Positions 52,844 to 60,303 of a stretch of 64,000 nucleotides of DNA are shown piece by piece. The stretch's first letter is position 1. The number at the start of each line of letters is the position of its first letter. The DNA comes from JAXDJH01 sp034663635. Lineage in GTDB: Bacteria > Actinomycetota > CADDZG01 > WHSQ01. Where the stretch lies: positions 1 through 64,000 of the forward strand of contig JAXDJH010000013.1 in NCBI GenBank assembly GCA_034663635.1. The letters run 5' to 3'. The position numbers and the translations under genes were made by a program. Below the pieces are notes generated by a model. That model was not told where the DNA came from. It did no database searches and was given only the letters and a program-made list of their open reading frames with translations.

Positions 52844-54307
52844 CTAGGAGAGAGGCTCTTCGCCCGAGTCGTCGCCTTCGGCGAACCCGCGCAAACGTTT
52901 GAGGTCGTCCTCGTTCAACAGTTCGATGACTGCACGGATCGGACGTCGCAGTCCGGCGACCGTGCGCAAAGCGGCATCGCCCGCGCTCCCCTTCTGCGGA
53001 GCATCCGTCGTCAGCAGGACCAATCGGGCGGTCGAGTCGATCTCGCGGAGCACGAGAGCTTTGCCCAGTGCCTTCCACAACGTGTCGGTCCTGCGGAGCC
53101 CGGGCCGGTTCGAGGTGAAGCCCCCGGAAACGTCGAAGAACCACCGCCGTCCCGCTTGGTCGCGGGCCTCGTAGTTGATCTCGACGCCCTCTGGGAAACG
53201 CAGATCGGAACGGATGTCGACGAAACCGCAACTCTCGAGAACCCACTCGGCAAGTTCCTTCGCGGCGCGGCCCTCGCGAACCGCTCGGGCCTGGAAATCT
53301 TCGTCGGCCATCGCCGCCGGTTTGCCCGGGGCGATCGTCGCCACACGCAGCGGTTCGAGATCGCGAGTGTCTCGTCGCTCGAGCCGCTCCCTCTCTTTCT
53401 CGATCCTCTCGGTGGCTGCTTTGACGTATGTGGCGTCGGTGTCGTAACCCACGAAATGCCGGTCGGTTCGAACCGATGCGACCGCGAAGCTTCCCGAGCC
53501 CGCGAATGGATCGACGATCAAGTCACCGCGATACGTGTACAGGTGGATGAGACGTTCCGGAAGTTCGACCGGGAACGGGGCCGGATGCCCGACGCGGTAG
53601 GCGCTCTCCGGTGGGATCTCCCAAACATCGATCGTTGCCTCCATGAATTCGTCCCGGAAGATCGAGCCCTCATGCGGAAGTTTGCGTCGCATCCGGTCAC
53701 GCGCCGTTAGCGCGCGGTCGAAACGACCTTTGCTCGCGATAACGATCCGTTCCGTCAGATCGCGCAACACCGGATTGGCAGGGCGTTGGAAGGAGCCCCA
53801 GGCGCAAGATCCGGCAGCGCCACGGGCCTTCTGCCAAACCACCTCGCCTCGGATGAGCATCCGCAGCTTGTTCTGCAATATGTCGATCACGTCGGCTGAT
53901 AGCGAGCGGTAGGGACGCCGGCCGAGATTCGCCACGTTCACGGCTATGCGACCGCCGGGCTCGAGAACCCGTACGCATTCGGCGAACACATCCTCGAGCA
54001 TCTGCAGATATTCGATGTAGTCGCCGGGGACATGGCCCTCGCCCAATGCCTCTTCGTATTCCTTGCCCGCGAAGTAAGGCGGTGAAGTAACTACGAGAGC
54101 CACCGAGTTTTCTGCAAGCTCGCTCATGTTGCGCGAGTCGCCGACATAGATCCGATCGACGTTCGAGGCCGGGTTGACGTTGACCGTCGAGTCGTTAGAG
54201 ACCTCGGGCAGGGTGAAGCGCGCGTAGAACGCCGACGCGTCGTGACTTTCACGGCGCGAGACGCCGAAGTTGGATGTCGATGTGGGCTTGCGCTTGTCTT
54301 TGGCCAA
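52844..54307 (-). CDS. Beta-class DNA methyltransferase (N4-cytosine/N6-adenine) with extra C-terminal domain
   Basis: 487 residues, TTG start at 54307 after GGGAGGA. The catalytic motif TSPPY (74-78) comes before the SAM motif DPFAGSGSF (266-274), which is the beta-class order; TSPPY favours N4-cytosine but N6-adenine cannot be excluded. Residues 240-300 (ERLIHLYTYRGDLIVDPFAG to GYDTD) complete the methylase. From about 340 onward there is a separate domain (EWVLESCGFVDIRSDLRF, then WFFDVSGGFTSNRPGL, LWKALGKALVL) that resembles a restriction-endonuclease-like fold without an obvious Lys. It lies 92 bases downstream of a PD-(D/E)XK gene. Confidence 0.88.
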   Translation of the reverse strand: MAKDKRKPTSTSNFGVSRRESHDASAFYARFTLPEVSNDSTVNVNPASNVDRIYVGDSRNMSELAENSVALVVTSPPYFAGKEYEEALGEGHVPGDYIEYLQMLEDVFAECVRVLEPGGRIAVNVANLGRRPYRSLSADVIDILQNKLRMLIRGEVVWQKARGAAGSCAWGSFQRPANPVLRDLTERIVIASKGRFDRALTARDRMRRKLPHEGSIFRDEFMEATIDVWEIPPESAYRVGHPAPFPVELPERLIHLYTYRGDLIVDPFAGSGSFAVASVRTDRHFVGYDTDATYVKAATERIEKERERLERRDTRDLEPLRVATIAPGKPAAMADEDFQARAVREGRAAKELAEWVLESCGFVDIRSDLRFPEGVEINYEARDQAGRRWFFDVSGGFTSNRPGLRRTDTLWKALGKALVLREIDSTARLVLLTTDAPQKGSAGDAALRTVAGLRRPIRAVIELLNEDDLKRLRGFAEGDDSGEEPLS

Positions 54308-54399
54308 AAAAGTCCTCCCGCCCCCGTATGTCGGTCACTCGGGGGGGTCGGGTTCAGCCTAGTTTGGCCCTGAGACGAAAATCCCTGAACTTTCGCGAG

Positions 54400-54993
54400 C
54401 TACTCCGGGCGGCCGAGCTCCGGGATCTCGTGGCCTCGGATCGCGACCGCTTCGACCTGATCCCGCAGCTCGCGGGCTCGAGTCACTACGTGCAGAAGCC
54501 TCTCGATCTCGAACACCGGGGCTTCGTCCGCCGCGGAATTGAGGTCGAGCAGGATCTTCCCCTTGAGGAACTCAGGGCCCGACCTCTGGCCCCACCGTTG
54601 ATAGCGAACCCGGGGGCCGAGCGTCAGCTCCCATGGTCCGAAGATGAGCCACCTATCGACCGGCTGATCCCGGATCAAGAGGTATCCGCCACCCCCCTGC
54701 CAGACGATGCGGCGATACACGGTCTCATCGAGGATGAAGAGGTCGGCGGATGGGATATCGGGCCACAGGGCGGAATGGTCGATCGAGTAGACGCTCTTCT
54801 TCTCCTTCAGATCGAGATAGACGCGCTCACCTCGGTAGAGAAACGAGAAATCGAGCGTGTCGAAATCGCTTGTGTGATCGGTGACGTCGTCCAGCCGGGC
54901 ATCGATCGCCAAGACCTGGCTAAGCCATCGCTCGGTCTGCCTCGCGCCGGCGAGATCCTTGTCCCAATCCTCCGGCCGCCTCGTACGTGCCAT
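54400..54993 (-). CDS. Putative PD-(D/E)XK nuclease of a restriction-modification-like locus
   Basis: 197 residues. The centre shows a PD-(D/E)XK-like core: TSDFDTLDFSFLYRGERVYLDLKEKK, with Asp48 on the first strand, then Asp61-x-Lys63 on the second. A helix-turn before (ERWLSQVLAIDARLDD) supplies the possible first Glu. No known endonuclease family is recognised. It is followed on the same strand by a DNA methyltransferase and a small protein, the order expected for a type II or solitary restriction-modification cassette. Start ATG at 54993; divergent from phoD by 98 bases. Nuclease call is moderate, restriction role inferred. Confidence 0.65.
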   Translation of the reverse strand: MARTRRPEDWDKDLAGARQTERWLSQVLAIDARLDDVTDHTSDFDTLDFSFLYRGERVYLDLKEKKSVYSIDHSALWPDIPSADLFILDETVYRRIVWQGGGGYLLIRDQPVDRWLIFGPWELTLGPRVRYQRWGQRSGPEFLKGKILLDLNSAADEAPVFEIERLLHVVTRARELRDQVEAVAIRGHEIPELGRPE

Positions 54994-55091
54994 GGGTCGA
55001 TCCTCGCGTGAGTGACCCCTAGTTCGTGTGCATATGCCCGGGCGTTCCCCCTTGTGAGGGGTGGCTCCCGAGCGTCAGACTCAATCCGTTT

Positions 55092-57035
55092 ATGGACCGC
55101 CGCGCGTTTCTTCGGCGAGCCGCGGCGTGGACCGCGTCGGGGACCGCCTACGCCTTAGTGCCCTTCCGCTTCGCCGCGGCCAAAGCCTTCTTCGCAGACA
55201 GTTTTGCCCGACGGTCAAGCTCGAAGGGATGGGGCAAGCCCTGGTTCAACCAGCGCTATGGACTGGCCTGGGGGATATCTCAGAAGAAGGGGTTCTACGA
55301 CCTGCCCGAGCCCTTCAGCGGGGCGGGGCCGTTCAACCCGAATCCCGTCCTCGTTCTCGACCACGACGTGATGAACGTCGACCTGTCCGTCACGTTCTAT
55401 CCAAGCTCGGATGGTGCGCGCTTCGGTCTCGTCGCGCGGAATGCCGACTACAGCTCCTATTACATCGCGTATCTGGACGGTGCCTCGATCGTGCTGTCGC
55501 GCTTCGAGACGAGCCGCGACAACGAACTCGCGCGCGTCGCCTCGGGCGCCCCGGTGCAAGCCGGCAAGGGCTACAAGATGCGCTTCAAGGTGGCCGGCAC
55601 CTCCCCGGTGAAGCTTCAGGCCAAGGTGTGGCGCACCGGCAAGAAGGAGCCGCGCGGTTGGACGATCAACGCGCAAGAAACCGACCTCAGGCGTCTGGAC
55701 AAACCCGGCCCGTTCGGCCTCCTTTTCATGCACGACGACCTTGGTCGTCGGCCGGCGAGGGTGAGGGTTTCGAAGTTCGCGGCCAAGAGCGGCGACACGC
55801 CGGCTGGAACCAAGCCGGGGATCACGTTTGCATATGCCGGACGCCTTCAGCCTCAGGGCACCAACCAACGCTTGAGAGTCGTAGCTCGGACGGACACCCC
55901 CGCGAGTGTCAAGTTCCGATTCAGCAGCTCTGCTCAGATGACTAACGCGATCACGATCCAACCTGACGAGGTCTTCAAGAAAGCCCAGGTTTCGAAAGCT
56001 TGGATCCCTAACCTCGCGCCGGGGTCCACTCTGTTCTGGCAAGTGATCGCCCAAGGTAAGAAGGGAAAGTCGCGAAGCAAGGTTCGTTCGTATAAGACGC
56101 CTGCTCAGAACGGGGCGATCTCCTTCGCGTTCGGCTCGTGTAGTCACTTTTTCCCCGTGAGCAGATCCTTTGGTGTAGCTGCGAGTCTCAAGCCGAACTT
56201 CTTCGCCCATCTCGGTGACTGGGGTTATCCCGAGGACGAGGACGGCGCGACCCTCACGACGAGCACCGACTCCTATCAAGACCGCTGGATCCGCATGTTC
56301 ATGCGACCCGAGCTCGGCAACATGCACGAAGTCGGAGCGTGGATCGGTCTGCAGGACGACCACGATTACGGGACCAACAACGCGTGGAGCCAGACGGTTA
56401 AGCCATTCACGCTCGGCGCGTTCGACCAGTTGAGCGGGAATCTCAACGAGCGACACTTCGAGGTCCGCTACGGCGATCTCCATGCGTTCTTCGTCGACTG
56501 TCATGTCAGCTCCGACGATCCGGCAACGCCCGACGGGCCAAACCACTCGATCTTGGGCCAGAACCAGAAGGATTGGCTGAAGGACGCGATGCGCAACTCC
56601 AACGCCCCGCTGCGCGTTCTGTTCACGCCATTGCCGTTATGGGGGTCGGGCTCCGGGGACACCACCTGGAAGCAGGCGTTCGAGAACGAGCGGAAGGAAC
56701 TCGTCGCGTTCCTCTCCGGACTGCAGGATGCAGGTGCGCGAGTGATCGTGTGCGCGGGCAACTCACACGCGAACTACATCAACCGCCATACCGACCCCGG
56801 CGGGAAGGACCTGTTCGAATTCGTATCGTCTGGAACCGACAGGATCGACTCCGCCGGCAGCAGGCCTGTCGGCGTTCACGACAACATCATCGATCCGACC
56901 CGGGCGGTGAAGTTTGTCGACGCGTTTGGCTTCGTCACCATGGACGCCGCCGGCCCTAATCGGAAAGTGACGCTGAGATCGATCGAGTCGAGCACGGGCC
57001 AGAACGCCTGGCCACCGCTCGTTCTGGATATCTAA
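55092..57035 (+). CDS. phoD: Tat-exported PhoD-like alkaline phosphatase
   Basis: 647 residues from the ATG at 55092, chosen because it opens a twin-arginine signal MDRRAFLRRAAAW. A beta-rich N-terminal domain (LFMHDDLGRRPARVRVSKF type) precedes the PhoD metallophosphatase part: FAFGSCSHF, NFFAHLGDWGY, GLQDDHDYG and VCAGNSHANY, with the metal ligands Asp, His and Asn. PhoD enzymes are calcium/iron-dependent phosphomonoesterases or diesterases for phosphorus scavenging. The N-terminal half is longer than in classical PhoD. The stop overlaps the MFS stop in the opposite direction. Confidence 0.88.
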   Translation: MDRRAFLRRAAAWTASGTAYALVPFRFAAAKAFFADSFARRSSSKGWGKPWFNQRYGLAWGISQKKGFYDLPEPFSGAGPFNPNPVLVLDHDVMNVDLSVTFYPSSDGARFGLVARNADYSSYYIAYLDGASIVLSRFETSRDNELARVASGAPVQAGKGYKMRFKVAGTSPVKLQAKVWRTGKKEPRGWTINAQETDLRRLDKPGPFGLLFMHDDLGRRPARVRVSKFAAKSGDTPAGTKPGITFAYAGRLQPQGTNQRLRVVARTDTPASVKFRFSSSAQMTNAITIQPDEVFKKAQVSKAWIPNLAPGSTLFWQVIAQGKKGKSRSKVRSYKTPAQNGAISFAFGSCSHFFPVSRSFGVAASLKPNFFAHLGDWGYPEDEDGATLTTSTDSYQDRWIRMFMRPELGNMHEVGAWIGLQDDHDYGTNNAWSQTVKPFTLGAFDQLSGNLNERHFEVRYGDLHAFFVDCHVSSDDPATPDGPNHSILGQNQKDWLKDAMRNSNAPLRVLFTPLPLWGSGSGDTTWKQAFENERKELVAFLSGLQDAGARVIVCAGNSHANYINRHTDPGGKDLFEFVSSGTDRIDSAGSRPVGVHDNIIDPTRAVKFVDAFGFVTMDAAGPNRKVTLRSIESSTGQNAWPPLVLDI

Positions 57036-58321
57036 GCGAGCTCGATCGAGGAGGTCTCCGGTCGAGCCATCGTCTCGGGAGTTCTGACGACCACCACGAG
57101 TGCCAAAGTCAAAGGCACCGCCGCAAGCACGAAGGCCGCCTGGAAGCCCAAGCCTGCGATCGTCGCTCCAGTAAGCACGGGCCCAAAGACGAACGCGAGA
57201 TCGCCCGCGAAGCGGTAGGCGCCGACGCCGAGACCCGAGGACGATTCAGGAACGACGTCCGACAACACTGCTGCGGGCGGAACGCCGGCGAAGCCTGAGG
57301 CGATCCCCAGTAGGCCCATCCCCAATGCGAACAACACGATGGTCCCGGCAGTGCCCAGCAAGATCGTCACCGCGGCGAGCGCAGCGAACGCAGGGATCAA
57401 CACGAACTTGCGCCCTCGTCGGTCCGCGAGCACCCCCGCCGGATATAACACGACGAACTCGGTGGCCAGCGCGATCGCGAACATCACTCCAACGCCGGAC
57501 GGCGACATCCCGAGTGACTCTTGGGAGTAAAGCGGGACCAGCGTGTCGAACACGGCCGCGACGAACCACATGTACGCGAAGTTCAGGACGATCGCGGTGA
57601 TGAACCCTCCGGTCCTGAACAGCTCTCCTAGACGTCCGAACATCCCGCGCTGGAATGTGGACCCGTCACCAGCCTCATCCGGCGCCGCGTCGGATCGAGC
57701 GCGAGCCCCTGGGTCGACGATGAACTTCAGATAGAGGAGCGCGGCAAAGGTGAGGATCCCGGAATAGAAGATCAGCGGGCTGGCGAGTCCGAAGTTATCG
57801 GCGATGATGCCGCCGACGACGCCGCCTCCGACGATCCCCAGGTTAAAGGCGCCGTAGTAGACGCCCAGCGTGCGAGCGACCGACGACTTGGGCGCGACCT
57901 TGAGTAGGTAGCTGTACTGCGCCGCGAACAGGATCGAGGACCCGGCACCGCCTATCCCCCAGAAGATGACGGCGATGGCAAACGTCGGGGCGAGGGCCGT
58001 AGCGAGGGAGCAGACCGCGAGGACAACCAGTCCGATGGCGCCGGACTTCCGCTCTCCGATCCTGTCGACTATCGATCCCCCGATCAGGTCGAATGCAAGG
58101 CGAGTGATGCCGATCGAGGAGACGAACATGCCCGCTGCGGCATAACCGACTCCGAATGAGCGGGCGAACAGCGGCAGGACGGGTAGCACTAGCCCCAGGC
58201 CCACCATCACGACGAAAGCTAGATAGATCTGGGTTGCGATTGCTCGGTTCCCCAGGATCGATCGGATCGTGACGGCTCCGGCCGCGGGTGAAACCTCATC
58301 TCGATCTTTCACGGAGGCCAT
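57032..58321 (-). CDS. Major facilitator superfamily transporter
   Basis: 429 residues with about 12 transmembrane segments. The cytosolic loop between helices 2 and 3 has the MFS signature form GGSIVDRIGERKSGAIG (G-x3-D-R-x-G-R-R type), repeated between helices 8 and 9 as GVLADRRGRKFVLI. Helix 5 has the antiporter-like motif LGIVGGGVVGGIIAD. It resembles drug or metabolite efflux permeases, but the substrate is unknown. It is divergent from the Crp-family regulator gene, 34 bases apart, suggesting that the regulator may control it. The convergent stop overlaps the phoD stop. Confidence 0.9.
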   Translation of the reverse strand: MASVKDRDEVSPAAGAVTIRSILGNRAIATQIYLAFVVMVGLGLVLPVLPLFARSFGVGYAAAGMFVSSIGITRLAFDLIGGSIVDRIGERKSGAIGLVVLAVCSLATALAPTFAIAVIFWGIGGAGSSILFAAQYSYLLKVAPKSSVARTLGVYYGAFNLGIVGGGVVGGIIADNFGLASPLIFYSGILTFAALLYLKFIVDPGARARSDAAPDEAGDGSTFQRGMFGRLGELFRTGGFITAIVLNFAYMWFVAAVFDTLVPLYSQESLGMSPSGVGVMFAIALATEFVVLYPAGVLADRRGRKFVLIPAFAALAAVTILLGTAGTIVLFALGMGLLGIASGFAGVPPAAVLSDVVPESSSGLGVGAYRFAGDLAFVFGPVLTGATIAGLGFQAAFVLAAVPLTLALVVVVRTPETMARPETSSIELA

Positions 58322-58355
58322 TCAACACCGCGGGCGTGTCGGCAAGAATGGACTC

Positions 58356-59030
58356 ATGACCGTCGATGCCGCGGAAGTCCTGTCGCAAACCGAGCTCTTC
58401 GGACATCTGGGTCGCACCGAGATCGACTCGATAGCTCAGCATGCGACGGAGCGCGCATTCACGAAGAACCAAGACATCTTCCATCGCGGGGATCACGGCG
58501 ATTCTCTTTACGTGGTCGTCTCGGGCCGAGTGAAGGTCTACGTCGAATACGAACCAGGGACGGAGATGCTTCTGACGACGCTCGGCCCCCATGAGGTCTT
58601 CGGCGAGATCGCGCTGTTGGACGACGCGGGAAGGTCTGCCTCGGCCGCGGCTCTCGAAGCCACCACGTTGCTAACGCTGAAACGCGTGAACCTCCTTGAG
58701 CTGATCCACCAGAACCCTCAGCTCGCCGACCCCGTTCTGCGTTCGGTAGGAGAAACGGTGCGTCGTCTCACGGAGCGAGCTTGGGACTTGATCTTTCTCG
58801 ACCTCCCCGGTCGCGTCGCGAAGCTTCTCCTCGACCAGGCGGCGACGTCCGGTGGAGCCCGGGTCGAGCTGGGCCTTACTCAGTCGGACATCGCAGGGCT
58901 CGTCGGAGGGTCGAGACAAGCCGTGAATCAGGTTCTGCGCCACTTCCAGCAGCGGGGCTACATACAGATGGACGGTCAGGCGATCGTGATCGTGAAACCC
59001 GAGGACCTCAAGCGCCGGGCCACCACTTAG
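58356..59030 (+). CDS. Crp/Fnr-family transcriptional regulator
   Basis: 224 residues from the ATG at 58356. The cyclic-nucleotide-binding jelly roll reads TKNQDIFHRGDHGDSLYVVV then VFGEIALLDDAGRSASAAAL: Glu84 in FGE and Arg93-Ser94 are the cyclic nucleotide phosphate-binding contacts, so it probably binds cAMP or cGMP. The winged helix-turn-helix is at about 172-205 (TQSDIAGLVGGSRQAVNQVL). No iron-sulfur cysteines, so not Fnr. It is divergent from the MFS gene. The class III cyclase at 7370 could supply a ligand, but this is unproved. Confidence 0.92.
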   Translation: MTVDAAEVLSQTELFGHLGRTEIDSIAQHATERAFTKNQDIFHRGDHGDSLYVVVSGRVKVYVEYEPGTEMLLTTLGPHEVFGEIALLDDAGRSASAAALEATTLLTLKRVNLLELIHQNPQLADPVLRSVGETVRRLTERAWDLIFLDLPGRVAKLLLDQAATSGGARVELGLTQSDIAGLVGGSRQAVNQVLRHFQQRGYIQMDGQAIVIVKPEDLKRRATT

Positions 59031-59093
59031 AAAATGACGTCGGGTTGGCCCGGGAAAGGACGTTGATGTCCGGTTAATCCCCTACACTCCGTA

Positions 59094-59119
59094 GCAGGAG
59101 GACTGCGGAGCGCAGCGAA
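59094..59119 (+). promoter_or_regulatory. Bipartite motif GCAGGA-N15-GCGAA (copy 3)
   Basis: Exact GCAGGA at 59094-59099, 15-base spacer with a perfect CTGCG-gag-CGCAG hairpin, exact GCGAA at 59115-59119, only 9 bases before the GTG of a lipoprotein. If the second half is a -10 element, the transcript would start close to the GTG (leaderless). Confidence 0.6.
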
Positions 59120-59128
59120 CTCGAACAC

Positions 59129-60217
59129 GTGCCCAAATTTCTCCCGACCCAGCGCGCCGGCAGATGGCTTGCGCTCGTCGCTCTAAGCGGACTCCTTACC
59201 GGCGCCTGCGCGACCGGGAGCCAAGAGGTTTACGAGGTCGCCCCGAACTCGAGCCCCAACGGAGCCGCTCCGAACGATCCTCAGTTCGAATTGCCGGACC
59301 CGGTGCCGGCTGTCCCCGCGTTCGCGGTCAAGACGAACCGTCCACTCACCCACAGTCAGCTCGACAAGCTCGAGAAGATCGAGGGCGTCGCGATCATGGC
59401 GCCTGCTGTGACCCGGCGCGTGAAAGTCACGAGCGGCAAGAAGACCTCGAAACTCCTCGCTGCGGCCGTGGATCCGATCCGGTTCCGTTCGGTCGCACCG
59501 TCCTCAACCCGTGATGCCGACTTCATCTGGGTGTCCTTGCTCGGAGGAGAGGCAGTCATGACGAGCGAAGCGGCGCGCAAGGCGAAGATCGACGGAGCTG
59601 TGGACGTGAAGATGCCCAACGATGGCCACGTGCGCGTCGGAGCATTCGCTGAAAACGGCATACCGAACTTCGCCGACCTCGTCGTCGATGCACGGCACAC
59701 GAAGGATTGGGGAAAGCCGAAGGTTGCTCTCGTGGGGGCTAAGACCGGCGTGACGTTCGAAGCGCTCGGGCGCGACATCAAAGAGACGATCCACGGAAGC
59801 AAGCTGCAGCGACTCTTGCCTCAGAGTCCCGACCCGGTTCCTCCTCCTCAAACCGTTCTACTCGCCACTTCCTCGACACCGGTGTCCGGCGTCACCGGGC
59901 TGAACCCGACCCTGCAGGAAGCGGTGTCGCGGCTCATCGCTGCCTCGAATGGAAAGGTGTGGCTCGTCTCAGGCTTCCGCGATCACCAAAGGCAGTACGA
60001 GCTCTGGGTCGCCGCGCTTCAGCGATACGGCTCCCCCGAGGCTGCGGACAACTGGGTGGCGCCCCCCGGCAGCTCGATGCACGAGCGCGGCCTCGCCGTT
60101 GACCTCGGCGGCGATCTCAACCTCGCCGTTCAGCTCATCCAGCAAATGGGTTTGCCGTTGTGGAGGCCTATGTCCTGGGAGGCCTGGCACTTCGAGCTCT
60201 TCGGCTCGCGCGGCTAA
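59129..60217 (+). CDS. VanY-like D-Ala-D-Ala carboxypeptidase lipoprotein
   Basis: 362 residues. An N-terminal signal ends with a near-lipobox TGAC (Cys27), so it is probably a lipoprotein. The C-terminal peptidase domain has SGFRDHQRQYELW, then GSSMHERGLAVDLGG with His318 and Asp325 and EAWHFEL with His354: the M15 (VanY) zinc ligands. The middle (residues 80-240) contains no known domain. It should trim peptidoglycan stem peptides at the cell surface. The start is GTG at 59129 with no clear ribosome-binding site but the bipartite motif just upstream. Confidence 0.88.
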   Translation: MPKFLPTQRAGRWLALVALSGLLTGACATGSQEVYEVAPNSSPNGAAPNDPQFELPDPVPAVPAFAVKTNRPLTHSQLDKLEKIEGVAIMAPAVTRRVKVTSGKKTSKLLAAAVDPIRFRSVAPSSTRDADFIWVSLLGGEAVMTSEAARKAKIDGAVDVKMPNDGHVRVGAFAENGIPNFADLVVDARHTKDWGKPKVALVGAKTGVTFEALGRDIKETIHGSKLQRLLPQSPDPVPPPQTVLLATSSTPVSGVTGLNPTLQEAVSRLIAASNGKVWLVSGFRDHQRQYELWVAALQRYGSPEAADNWVAPPGSSMHERGLAVDLGGDLNLAVQLIQQMGLPLWRPMSWEAWHFELFGSRG

Positions 60218-60303
60218 CGCGTAACCCCCATCTAAGCGAACAAACTACAAACATTGGACAAAGGGCTTTCGCGTGCGCTCCCGTAGCGTTAGTTTCGCGA
60301 CCT

